This document shows positions 18,426 through 27,406 of a stretch of DNA of 64,000 bases, one piece after another. The notes below the pieces were generated by a model that worked only from the letters and a program-made list of their open reading frames with translations, searched no databases and was not told where the DNA came from. The first letter of the stretch is position 1; every line of letters begins with the position of its first letter. Origin of the DNA: Hoeflea ulvae (GTDB lineage Bacteria; Pseudomonadota; Alphaproteobacteria; Rhizobiales; Rhizobiaceae); assembly GCF_026619435.1 (NCBI RefSeq), contig NZ_JAOVZQ010000001.1, positions 3,417,501 through 3,481,500 of the forward strand, written 5' to 3'. The translations under genes were made by a program, and so were the position numbers.

Positions 18426-19958
18426 TTAGGAAGCCCGCTTCATCAGATGCGGCAGCAGCGCGCCCGAGGCGTGCGGCGTCACTTCGATGCCATCGGCATG
18501 CAGGATCGGCTGCACATACTGCAACAGCGGGATCACCAGCGCATTGTCGGCGATGTATTTGTCCACTGCCTTCCAGCCTTCGATGCGCTTGTCCTCATCG
18601 GCCTCGCCCCAGAGCGGTCCGATCATGTCGACAAGATCCTGACCATCCCACACCGAGTGCGGCGAAGGGCCGAACATGGCAAAGCCGGTCGATGTGGTCG
18701 GATCGCCAACCGAGTTGCCCCAGTTGTAAAACGCTGCCGGTGCGAGCTGATCCGCAGCGCGCAGTTCGTAATGCTTGGCGATCTCGTAGACTTCGATTTC
18801 CGCCTCGATGCCGACCTTGCGCCACAGACCGACGATCGCCTGGATGATCTCGTAATCCTTCGGCTTGAAACCGCGTGTTGTCTGGATCTTGAACTTCACC
18901 GGATTTTCCGGAGAGAAGCCCGAGGCAGCCAGCAGTTCCACGGCCTTTTCAGGATTGTAGGGAACCTTGATCGATTCATCGAAGGCGATATATTCCGGCG
19001 TCTGCAAGGTGTCGATGGCCACACCATAGCCTGACAGAAGACGGTCGATGATCAACTGCTTGTCGATCGACATGGCAGCCGCCATGCGCACATTCGGATC
19101 CAGCATAGCCTCGATGTCGTTGAGGAAGATCATGCCGATATCGGAGATCGGGGCTGCGGTGCCGACAATGCCGTTGCCACCCTTGAGCCGGTCATATTCC
19201 TCATAAGGCATTTCCAGCGTGACATGGGCATTGCCGGATTCGATTTCGGCGACACGCGATGCGGCGTCGGTGACGAATTTGATGGTGACAGTTTCAAAGT
19301 CAGGCTTGCCGCCCCAGTAATTCGGGTTGGCTTTCAGCCGCACGAAAGCGTTGCGCTCGAATTTCTCGACCATATAAGGGCCGGTGCCGATCGGAGCAGC
19401 TTCAAACCCGTCCGCGCCGACCTTTTCATAATAGGCCTTGGGCAGCACATAGCCGGTGAGGAAGTACATCCACTTGAAGATCGTCGGCTCGAAGCGGGCG
19501 ACGTCTGCCGTTACCACATTGCCTTCGGCCTTGATGTTGGCCAGCGTCGACCAGACGAACTGGATCGGATTGCCGGTGGCTTCGTCGGCGGCGCGGGTCA
19601 GCGACCAGGCCACATCCTCGGCGGTGAACGGCGAGCCGTCATGCCAGGTCACGCCTTCGCGCACGGTCATCATCACCTTGGTCTTGTCGTCGTTCCAGCC
19701 CCAGTCGGTCAACAGACCCGGTGCCGGCGACAGGTCGGGCTGCTGCAGGATGAACTGGTCGAACACCGACTGGTAGATCCCCTGAATGGTCGGGTTGACC
19801 GCCGAAGGTCCGACCGTCGGATCCCAGGACGGCAGGTTCACATTATAGGCGATGACCAGTTCATCGATGCCCTGGGCAAGTGACGGTCCGGCAAAGGCGG
19901 TGATCGCCAAAGCGGCTGCCGAGCCCTTGAGTATCGTGCGACGCGAAATCTGTTTCAT
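18426..19958 (-). CDS. Peptide/nickel-type ABC importer binding protein (Tat-type signal)
   Basis: This is a 510-residue SBP family 5 protein. Its N-terminus has SRRTILKGSAAALAITAFAG, a twin-arginine-type signal ending in SLAQG. Typical family segments follow, including VREGVTWHDGSPFTAEDV and IGTGPYMVEKF. The ATG at 19956-19958 has GGGAGAA 6 nt upstream; an in-frame start nine codons earlier is less likely. Family members bind peptides, opines, nickel chelates and other solutes, so the ligand is open. The adjacent flavoprotein and PLP enzyme suggest a small aromatic or amino-acid-derived compound (inference). Confidence 0.92.
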   Translation of the reverse strand: MKQISRRTILKGSAAALAITAFAGPSLAQGIDELVIAYNVNLPSWDPTVGPSAVNPTIQGIYQSVFDQFILQQPDLSPAPGLLTDWGWNDDKTKVMMTVREGVTWHDGSPFTAEDVAWSLTRAADEATGNPIQFVWSTLANIKAEGNVVTADVARFEPTIFKWMYFLTGYVLPKAYYEKVGADGFEAAPIGTGPYMVEKFERNAFVRLKANPNYWGGKPDFETVTIKFVTDAASRVAEIESGNAHVTLEMPYEEYDRLKGGNGIVGTAAPISDIGMIFLNDIEAMLDPNVRMAAAMSIDKQLIIDRLLSGYGVAIDTLQTPEYIAFDESIKVPYNPEKAVELLAASGFSPENPVKFKIQTTRGFKPKDYEIIQAIVGLWRKVGIEAEIEVYEIAKHYELRAADQLAPAAFYNWGNSVGDPTTSTGFAMFGPSPHSVWDGQDLVDMIGPLWGEADEDKRIEGWKAVDKYIADNALVIPLLQYVQPILHADGIEVTPHASGALLPHLMKRAS

Positions 19959-19981
19959 GCTGTTCTCCCTGCTTATTTGCT

Positions 19982-21556
19982 TCATTTCCCGCCCAGTTTC
20001 TGAGCGAGCATATAGCCTGCGCCCGCGCCGGTCCCCGCACCGGGCCAGACACTGGCGCCGGTGAGATGCAAACCGTCAACGGGGGTTTTTCCAGTGGCGT
20101 GGCCCAGGGCCGGACGGAACAGGAAATTCTGTGAAAGGTGATGACTGCCGGCCACCTGATCGCCGCCGACCAGGTTCGGATTGTCGGCTTCCAGATCAAG
20201 CGGAGATACCACCGTGCGGCCGATGATCTTCGCCCTCAGGCCCGGCGCATGCCGTTCGATCATGTCCAGCGCCCGCTCGGCATAGATCTCCTTGACCTGA
20301 GCCCAGTCGGTTTCGGTGATCTTGCCCGCTGCATCGCCGCGGATCTCGCCCGGAACCATCCGCACCTGCACCCAGAGCACATGCTTGCCCTCGGGCGCCC
20401 GGCTCGGGTCAATCGTCGTCGGCTGGCCCACCACCAGCACCGGCTCGTCGGGCAAAAGCCCAGCGACGGCCTGCTGATAGGTCCGGGCCATCTGCTCCAG
20501 CGATGGCGCGATATGCACATAGGCAAAGGACTTGAGCTCATCGCCGGCTGTCCAGTCGGGCAGACCGTCAAGCGCCAGATGGATCATCATGGTGCCCGGA
20601 GCATGGGCGAATTTGGTCATCTTGGTGTCAAACACGTCATCGCCGGACTGACCGTCCAGCAAATCCATCAATCCGCTTGGCGCAACATTGGCGATCACAG
20701 CCCGCTTGGCCTTGACGATTGAGCCATCTTCCAGCTCGATCCCGGTGGCCTTGCCTCCCTCACGGATGACGCGGGCCACCCGCGCGCTGCAGTGTACCGC
20801 GCCGCCGGAGGCTTCGATCCTGGCCACCAGCGCCCGCGTCAGCGTGGCTGCGCCGCCCTTGCCGATCACCATGCCGAAATTCTGGTTGGCCATCGATTCA
20901 AGATAGGGAAACACCGCCCCGCCGGCCATGTCGGGTGCGAAATCCAGATGCATGCCCCAGGCCGCCATGGTGGCGCGGACATGATCGGATTCAAAGGTTT
21001 CCGTCAGCCATTTGCGCGGCGAGGACAGCAGAAACCGGACCAGATCGGCCGCCCAGGCAAAGCCTTTGCGGAACAGCGCCTTTGCCAGCAACTTGCCTTG
21101 TATATGCATTTGCATGGGATTTCCGAGCAGCGCGAAGACATATTCCGCCGTGCCGGGAAACTCGTCGCAGAGCCGATCCCAGGTCTTCGCATCGGCCTCG
21201 GAAAACGCCGCAATCCGCGCCCGGGTCTCGCCCGGACCGGTGCTGACACCGAGCCATTTTCCATCGTCGAAAACACTGGCAAAACAGTGGGAAGCCGGAG
21301 CAAATTCAAGGCCATGGCCGGTCAGCTCCTCACCATAAGCCTTGAAAAACCCCGAACCTGCAAACAGGCTGATATTCATCGCCGCCCAATCATGGTGAAA
21401 GCCGGGTGCAGTGAGCTCCAGCGTCTTGACCGCGCCGCCAGGTGTCCCCGCCTGTTCGAACACGCCGACACGCCAGCCTTTCGCCGCCAGGTGCACAGCA
21501 CAAGCCAGGCTGTTCACGCCGGCGCCAATTATGATCGCATCATATTCGCTCTGCAC
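19982..21556 (-). CDS. Phytoene-dehydrogenase-like FAD oxidoreductase
   Basis: This is a 524-residue flavoprotein of the CrtI/phytoene desaturase-like superfamily. The N-terminal dinucleotide-binding motif is IIIGAGVNSLACAVHLAAKG, followed by FEQAGTPGGAVKT. The C-terminal LTGASVWPGAGTGAGAGYMLA closes the FAD site. The start is GTG at 21554-21556, with AGAGGGG about 5 nt upstream. It is the first gene of the leftward operon and resembles the frameshifted flavoprotein of the divergent operon. No carotenoid genes are nearby, so the substrate is probably an imported small molecule (inference). Confidence 0.88.
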   Translation of the reverse strand: MQSEYDAIIIGAGVNSLACAVHLAAKGWRVGVFEQAGTPGGAVKTLELTAPGFHHDWAAMNISLFAGSGFFKAYGEELTGHGLEFAPASHCFASVFDDGKWLGVSTGPGETRARIAAFSEADAKTWDRLCDEFPGTAEYVFALLGNPMQMHIQGKLLAKALFRKGFAWAADLVRFLLSSPRKWLTETFESDHVRATMAAWGMHLDFAPDMAGGAVFPYLESMANQNFGMVIGKGGAATLTRALVARIEASGGAVHCSARVARVIREGGKATGIELEDGSIVKAKRAVIANVAPSGLMDLLDGQSGDDVFDTKMTKFAHAPGTMMIHLALDGLPDWTAGDELKSFAYVHIAPSLEQMARTYQQAVAGLLPDEPVLVVGQPTTIDPSRAPEGKHVLWVQVRMVPGEIRGDAAGKITETDWAQVKEIYAERALDMIERHAPGLRAKIIGRTVVSPLDLEADNPNLVGGDQVAGSHHLSQNFLFRPALGHATGKTPVDGLHLTGASVWPGAGTGAGAGYMLAQKLGGK

Positions 21557-21581
21557 TGCTGCCCCTCTTCATTCGAGATTT

Positions 21582-21602
21582 ATAATTGCAAATGCATATT
21601 AT
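21582..21602. promoter_or_regulatory. Candidate operator between the two divergent operons
   Basis: The arms ATAAT (21582-21586) and ATTAT (21598-21602) flank an 11-nt core that itself contains TGCA-AA-TGCA. The element sits in the 136-bp AT-rich gap between the leftward flavoprotein and the rightward cyclase gene. This is where a regulator such as the MarR protein at 24.1 kb could control both operons. Binding is inferred from symmetry and position only. Confidence 0.55.
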
Positions 21603-21692
21603 TCTGTCTAGCATCTATTTACCGCAGACGCACATCCCGTCATCCGGGACGTCACCAGAAGCTACGAACAAGCCTGTCAGGGAGGGTCACAC

Positions 21693-22484
21693 ATGAACGC
21701 TGCAGAAACTCTAGGTAATCTCGCCGGAATGCTGATTGAGGGAAAAGTCGAAGTCGTCGACCTCTCCGGCTCGCTCGGCCCCGACACGCCGCTTTTGCAA
21801 CTGCCCGAGGATTTCGCCAAGAACACCCCAAAAATCGAAATTCACAAGATTTCGGAATATGACAGCGACGGCCCCTTCTTTGCCTGGAACTGGCTCAAGC
21901 TCGGCGAACATTCCGGCACCCATTTCGACGCGCCGCATCACTGGATCACCGGCAAGGATTATGCCGATGGCTATACCGATTCCATTGCGCCGCAGAATTT
22001 CGTGGCGCCGGTCAATGTGATCGACTGCTCGGCTGAAGTGGCTGAAAATCCCGACTTCCTGCTCGATGCAGCCCGCGTCAAGGCATGGGAAGCCGAACAC
22101 GGTGAAATCAAGGCCGGCGAATGGGTGGTGATGCGTTCCGACTGGGATTCCCGCGCCGGAGATCAGGACGCCTATCTCAACGCCGACGAAACCGGCCCGC
22201 ATTCGCCTGGTCCGACGGTGGATTGCATCGAGTACATCCTGTCCAAGGGCGTGATCGGCTGGGGCAACCAGTGCATCGGCACCGACGCCGGCCAGGCCGG
22301 CGGCATGGAGCCGCCCTACCCGGCGCACAACCTGCTGCATGCGGCCAACAAATACGGTCTCGCTTCGCTCGCCAATCTCGACAAGCTTCCGCCCAAGGGC
22401 GCGATCCTGATCGCTGCGCCGCTGAAGATCGTCAAGGGCACCGGAAGCCCGATCCGGGCCATGGCGCTGGTCGCGCGCGGCTGA
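21693..22484 (+). CDS. Cyclase-family (KynB-like) metal-dependent hydrolase
   Basis: This is a 263-residue cyclase/arylformamidase superfamily protein. The metal motif HSGTHFDAPHHW is near residue 73, and a further conserved segment is WGNQCIGTDAGQAGG. KynB hydrolyses N-formylkynurenine to kynurenine and belongs to this family, but it is usually nearer 210 residues, and other members act on cyclic amides, esters or isatin. No other kynB candidate is visible between kynA and kynU. The gene opens the rightward operon, with GGGAGG upstream of its ATG. Confidence 0.85.
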   Translation: MNAAETLGNLAGMLIEGKVEVVDLSGSLGPDTPLLQLPEDFAKNTPKIEIHKISEYDSDGPFFAWNWLKLGEHSGTHFDAPHHWITGKDYADGYTDSIAPQNFVAPVNVIDCSAEVAENPDFLLDAARVKAWEAEHGEIKAGEWVVMRSDWDSRAGDQDAYLNADETGPHSPGPTVDCIEYILSKGVIGWGNQCIGTDAGQAGGMEPPYPAHNLLHAANKYGLASLANLDKLPPKGAILIAAPLKIVKGTGSPIRAMALVARG

Positions 22485-22511
22485 GGCGCATCCACGCCGG
22501 GGACCGGACCA

Positions 22512-24088
22512 ATGGCAGATTTTGACCACATCATTGTGGGCAGCGGGATCAATGCGCTCGTTGCCGCGGCCATGCTGTCCTCCAAGGGCAAGCGTGTGCT
22601 GGTCCTCGAGCGCGAAAGCCGCTTCGGCGGCTGCATGCGCACCGAGGAGATCACGCTGCCGGGCTTCCATCATGATGTGATGGCGGCGACCTTTGTGCTG
22701 TTTTTGACCTCCCCGCCCATGCCGCGCTCGGCTCCGATCTGGCGCGGCATGGGCTGGAGTTCTGCCATACCCCGCATCCCACCGCGGTGCTGCGGCCGGA
22801 CGGCTCGTCGCTGGTGCTGACCACCGACCGGGCTGCCAATATCAAGACCTTCAATGATCTGTCAGCCGGCGACGGAGATCGCCATGGCGCTGATGTCGGT
22901 GCCATAGAGGCCGACGCTCCGTTCCTGTTCGCGCTCTTGGGCGGCGAATTGTGGAGCTGGCCGACGGCCAAGCTTCTGATCAGCCAGGCGTGGAAGCGCG
23001 GCTTGCGCGGCCTTGCCGCCTGGATCGGCGAAGCCCTGCGCCCCACCCGCGCATGGCTCGAATCCACCTACGCCTCAGACCTGGTGCAGGCGCTGTGGGC
23101 GCCCTGGGCACTGCACACCGGGCTGACTCCCGAATCCGCCTATGGCGGCCAGATGGGCAAGGTCATTGCCTTTGCGCTCGAAGCTGCCGGTGCACCAGTG
23201 GTCAAGGGCGGCGCCGGTCAGGCCGTCGCTGCCTTCAAGAGCCTGATCGAGGCCAATGGCGGTGAATTGCGCGCCAATGCCGATGTCGACCAGATCATCA
23301 CCCGCGACGGCAAGGCCGCCGGCGTCAGGCTTGCCGATGGCAGCGAGATTTCAGCCTCCCACGTGATCTGTTCCGTGGCGCCGGGACAGCTCTACAACCG
23401 GCTGCTGCGCGACGACACAGCCCGGCTTCCGCAGGAGACAACCTCCGATCTCAACCAGTTCCGCCATGGCCGCGGCAATTTTCAGCTGCATTACGCCATT
23501 GATGGCCCGATCCGCTGGAAGACCGCCGGGCTGGACCAGGTCGCGCTGATCCATCTGGCCGAAAGCATCGACTCGGTCTCCAAATCCTCCAACGAGGCCG
23601 AGCGCGGCATGCTGCCGGTGACGCCGACCATCTGTGTTGGCCAGCCGCACAGTCTTGATCCCGGACGCTGCCCCGAAGGCAAGTCGATTCTCTGGCTGCA
23701 GATCCCCGATGCGCCGCGCAGCATCAAGGGTGATGCCGCAGGCGAAATCGACACCGGCGGCGTCTGGAACGAAGCCACCCGCGAAGCCTTCGCCGACCGC
23801 ATCGAGGCCATACTGGCGGCTCACATCGATGGCTTTGCCGAGAGTGTTCTTGCCCGCAAGGCCTGTTCGCCGGTGGATCTGGAAGCCATGAACATCAATC
23901 TGGTGGGTGGCGATCCCTATGGCGGATCCTGCGCGCTCGACCAGTTCTTCATCTGGCGGCCCTTCTCCCATTCGAAGAACAATTCGACTGCGATCGAAAA
24001 CCTGCACCACATCGGCGCCTCGACCCATCCCGGCCCCGGGCTCGGCGGCGGATCGGGCTTCCTGCTGGCGAAAAGGCTGGGCGGATGA
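22512..24088 (+). pseudogene. Phytoene-dehydrogenase-like FAD oxidoreductase, 1-nt frameshift
   Basis: The N-terminal FAD motif IIVGSGINALVAAAMLSSKG starts in one frame at 22512. After FVLFLTSP, at about 22709-22718, the family-like sequence continues in another frame (AHAALGSDLARHGLEF) and runs to 24088. Adding one base in the C-rich tract TCCCCGCCC restores a single protein of about 525 residues, similar to the flavoprotein at 20-21.5 kb. The 3' part ends with GASTHPGPGLGGGSGFLLA, so the rest looks intact and selected. This is either a recent one-base deletion, a sequencing error or, less likely, programmed frameshifting. The stop overlaps the next gene's ATG. Confidence 0.85.
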
Positions 24089-24576
24089 ACGAGGTCAAGA
24101 TCCCCGACAGCGACAAATCCGAACCCTTGCAGCGGCTGGGCGAAATCGGGCTGTCAAATTTTCCGCCCTATCTGATGAACCGCATCATGGGCCGTTACAA
24201 TGCCGACCTGAGGCAGGAACTGGCCGGCCTGGGACTGACCACGGCGAAGATGCGCGCGCTGGCGGTGCTTGCGGTGATCGATGCGCTGCCGATTTCCGAG
24301 CTCGCGGTCTATGCTGTTGTCGAACAGTCGACGCTCAGCCGCTCGCTCGAGCAACTGACATCGGATGGCCTGGTGCGGCGCGACCCGGACCCCAATGACA
24401 GCCGCGTCACCCGCATTGCCATCACCGATGCCGGCCGCGCCGCATTCGACCAGATGTGGCCGTCAATGTCGCGGATCTATTCGCAGATGTTCCACGGCAT
24501 TCCGGCCGACGAGCGCGCCGCCTTCGTCGCGACGCTGAAGACAATGCTCCGGAACATTCGAAAGCACGATTTTTGA
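24085..24576 (+). CDS. MarR-family transcriptional regulator
   Basis: This is a 163-residue MarR protein. The helix-turn-helix region is LPISELAVYAVVEQSTLSRSLEQLTSDGLV and the wing is RRDPDPNDSRVTRIAIT. It overlaps the preceding flavoprotein gene by 4 bp (ATGA), so it belongs to this operon and probably controls it and the divergent one through the 21.6-kb intergenic region. It is not closely similar to the MarR protein at 9.9-10.4 kb by eye. Confidence 0.9.
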   Translation: MNEVKIPDSDKSEPLQRLGEIGLSNFPPYLMNRIMGRYNADLRQELAGLGLTTAKMRALAVLAVIDALPISELAVYAVVEQSTLSRSLEQLTSDGLVRRDPDPNDSRVTRIAITDAGRAAFDQMWPSMSRIYSQMFHGIPADERAAFVATLKTMLRNIRKHDF

Positions 24577-24633
24577 TCCTTTGAACCACCACTGTTTGCA
24601 GTCCAATTCATATGACCAACAAGGAGAAGACCC

Positions 24634-25230
24634 ATGAAGCATAGCATTCTCGCCGTTGCCGCACTTGCCATGAGCTTTGGAGCTTTCTCCGCCCACGCAG
24701 ACACCTTGCCGGGCGTCCGCGGCGTCAATCACATCGGGTTGACTGTGCCCGACATTGCCGAAGCGGAAACCTTCTTCTCCGATGTCCTGGGCTGCGAAAA
24801 GGCCACCTCCTTCGGTCCGTTCCGCGATGACAGCGGCACCTTCATGCAGGATCTGCTCGATGTCGACCCGCGCGCCGTGGTCAACCAGATCGCGCTGATG
24901 CGTTGCGGCTTTGGCAGCAATATCGAGCTGTTCTCCTATGATGCACCCGACCAGAAAACCGTGCGGCCTCGCAACAGCGACATCGGCGGCCACCACATCG
25001 GCTTCTATGTCGACGACATCGAGGCGGCTGCGGCCTATTTCAAGGACAAGGGCATCCGTACGCTGATGGGCCCCTTCCCGGTCAATGAAGGACCGGCTGC
25101 CGGACAGTCGATCATCTATTTCTTCGCTCCCTGGGGCCTGCAGATGGAAGCCATCTCCTTCCCTGAAGGCATGGCTTACGAAAAAGACGGCGGACCGGTT
25201 TTGTGGTCCAACACCGACCCCGCCAAGTAA
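24634..25230 (+). CDS. Exported VOC (glyoxalase/bleomycin-resistance fold) protein
   Basis: This 198-residue protein has a clear Sec signal (MKHSILAVAALAMSFGAFSAHA) and then two VOC half-modules. Putative metal ligands lie in VNHIGLTVPD, NIELFSYDAP, GGHHIGFYVDD and LQMEAISFPEG, giving the usual His/Glu pattern. AAGGAGAAG precedes the ATG. VOC enzymes perform isomerisation, ring cleavage or lyase reactions, usually in the cytoplasm, so export to the periplasm is notable. It could act on the substrate before import (inference). Confidence 0.85.
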   Translation: MKHSILAVAALAMSFGAFSAHADTLPGVRGVNHIGLTVPDIAEAETFFSDVLGCEKATSFGPFRDDSGTFMQDLLDVDPRAVVNQIALMRCGFGSNIELFSYDAPDQKTVRPRNSDIGGHHIGFYVDDIEAAAAYFKDKGIRTLMGPFPVNEGPAAGQSIIYFFAPWGLQMEAISFPEGMAYEKDGGPVLWSNTDPAK

Positions 25231-25256
25231 AACGCACACGCATTTAAGGGTATCAG

Positions 25257-27404
25257 ATGGCTGAACGCTCATTCGCCAAGGAAGTCCAGAAGCTCAAGGT
25301 CGGGGAAGGTGAAACCTTTTCCGGCGAGGGCATTCTGGCGCTGACCAAAGCCCTTCTGGAAGCCGGTGTCGGCTATGTCGGCGGCTATCAGGGCGCGCCG
25401 ATCAGCCATCTGATGGATGTGCTCGCCGATGCCGAGGAAATCCTCACCGAGCTTGGCGTGCGCTATGAAGCCAATGCCTCGGAGGCTGCCGCCGCGGCCA
25501 TGCTCGCAGCCTCGGTGCATTATCCGATCCGCGGTGCCGTCACCTTCAAGGGACCGGTGGGCGTCAATGTGGCCTCCGATGCACTGGCCAACCTGTCCTC
25601 CTCCGGCGTCACCGGCGGCGCATTGGTGATCATCGGCGAGGATTACGGCGAAGGCTCCTCGATCATGCAGGAACGCAGCCATGCCTTTGCGATGAAATCG
25701 CAGATGTGGCTGCTCGACCCGCGGCCCAACCTGCCCTCGATCGTTCAATCGGTGCATCAGGGGTTTGAGTTGTCGGAAGCCAGCAACACGCCGGTGATGC
25801 TGATGGTGCGGATCCGTTCCTGCCATGTCACCGGCAGCTTCCAGGCCAGGGACAACAAGCGTCCGCCCTTCACCGTCAAGGACGCGCTTGCCAATCCGCG
25901 CAGCGATTATGCCCGCGTGGTGCTGCCGCCGATGTCCTACATGCAGGAACATGACAAGATCAACAACCGTTGGCCGGCGGCGCAGAAATACATTGTCGAG
26001 CACAAGCTCAACGAATTCTTCGGCCCCGGCTACGCCCCGGTCGGCATTGTGCTGCAGGGCGGCATGTACAATGGCGTGATCCGCGCCCTGCAGCGGCTCG
26101 GCCTGGCCGACATCCATGGCGACACCGAGATCCCGCTTTATGTGCTCAACGTCACCTATCCGCTGGTCAATGACGAATTTTTCGATTTCTGCGACGGCAA
26201 GTCGGCGGTTCTGGTGGTCGAGGAAGGCCAGCCGGAATTCATCGAAACAGCTTTGGGTGCAGCCCTTTACAAGGCCGGCAAGACCATCCGCCTGCACGGC
26301 AAGGACATGCTGCCGATGGCAGGCGAATACACCGGCCAGGTCCTGCTCGACGGACTTGAGGCATTTTTGAAAAAGGCGGCGCCCGAATTGCTTCCCGCCC
26401 GGCTGCGCGCGCCCAATTCGGACCACAAGCCGGCGCTGCCCGATCTTTCCAAGACCGTGCCGATCCGCCCGCCGGGCTTCTGCACCGGCTGCCCGGAACG
26501 GCCGATCTTCGCCGCGCTGAAAATGACCGAACAGGAATTCGGCAAGCACCAGATCGCCGGCGACATCGGCTGCCACCTGTTTGCCAGCCTGCCGCCCTTC
26601 GAGATCGGCGGATCGACCATGGGCTACGGCCTCGGTCCGGCCTCCAACGCCGCCTTTGACGGTGGCGGCGACAAGCGCTCGATCTCCATTCTCGGCGATG
26701 GCGGCTTCTGGCATAACGGCCTGTCGTCTTCGATCGGCAATGCGGTCTACAACAAGTCCGACGGCGTCATCGTCATCGTCGACAATTTCTATTCCGCCGC
26801 CACCGGCGGACAGGACATCCTGTCGTCGCGCGCCGACAACGCGTCCAAGGCCACCGGTCATCCGATTGCCGAGGCGGTCAAAGGCGTCGGCGTCAAATGG
26901 GTGCGCCAGCTCGACCGCACCTATGACGTGCCGAAGATGCGCGAAATCCTCAACGAGGCGCTGACCACCGACCATGTCGGCCCCAAGGTGATCATCGCCG
27001 CTTCCGAATGCATGCTCAACAAGCAGCGCCGCGAAAAGCCGCTGATGAACAAGGCGATCAAGGAAGGCCGCCGGGTCGAAAAACCGCGTTTTGGCGTTGA
27101 TGAAGACATCTGCACCGGCGACCACGCCTGCATCCGTCTGTCGGGCTGCCCGTCCTTGTCGCTCAAGAAGCTCGATGATCCGCTGCGCGACGATCCGGTC
27201 GCCAGCATCGACCAGAGCTGTGTCGGCTGCGGCAATTGCGGCGAAGTCGCCGACGCCGCGGTGCTGTGCCCCTCCTTCTACCGTGCCGATGTCGTCCACA
27301 ATCCGGGCTGGCTCGAAACCAGGCTCGGCGCCTTCAGAAGCCGCGCAATCGCCTGGCTGCAATCCCGCCGCTCCCGCGGCCGCATCGAATTCGTCCGGAC
27401 CTGA
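25257..27404 (+). CDS. iorA: Indolepyruvate ferredoxin oxidoreductase alpha-type subunit (IorA-like)
   Basis: This is a 715-residue thiamin-diphosphate-dependent 2-ketoacid oxidoreductase subunit. The N-terminal pyrimidine-binding region has VGGYQGAPISHLMDVL, and the middle has the cysteine motif FCTGCPERPIF. The TPP/Mg site is ILGDGGFWHNGLSSSIGNAVYNKSD with VIVDN. The C-terminus has a ferredoxin-like domain with CTGDHACIRLSGCPS and CVGCGNCGEVADAAVLCP for Fe-S clusters. The family oxidises aryl-pyruvates to aryl-acyl-CoA. The gene is 2 bp from its partner. Confidence 0.9.
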   Translation: MAERSFAKEVQKLKVGEGETFSGEGILALTKALLEAGVGYVGGYQGAPISHLMDVLADAEEILTELGVRYEANASEAAAAAMLAASVHYPIRGAVTFKGPVGVNVASDALANLSSSGVTGGALVIIGEDYGEGSSIMQERSHAFAMKSQMWLLDPRPNLPSIVQSVHQGFELSEASNTPVMLMVRIRSCHVTGSFQARDNKRPPFTVKDALANPRSDYARVVLPPMSYMQEHDKINNRWPAAQKYIVEHKLNEFFGPGYAPVGIVLQGGMYNGVIRALQRLGLADIHGDTEIPLYVLNVTYPLVNDEFFDFCDGKSAVLVVEEGQPEFIETALGAALYKAGKTIRLHGKDMLPMAGEYTGQVLLDGLEAFLKKAAPELLPARLRAPNSDHKPALPDLSKTVPIRPPGFCTGCPERPIFAALKMTEQEFGKHQIAGDIGCHLFASLPPFEIGGSTMGYGLGPASNAAFDGGGDKRSISILGDGGFWHNGLSSSIGNAVYNKSDGVIVIVDNFYSAATGGQDILSSRADNASKATGHPIAEAVKGVGVKWVRQLDRTYDVPKMREILNEALTTDHVGPKVIIAASECMLNKQRREKPLMNKAIKEGRRVEKPRFGVDEDICTGDHACIRLSGCPSLSLKKLDDPLRDDPVASIDQSCVGCGNCGEVADAAVLCPSFYRADVVHNPGWLETRLGAFRSRAIAWLQSRRSRGRIEFVRT

Positions 27405-27406
27405 CC

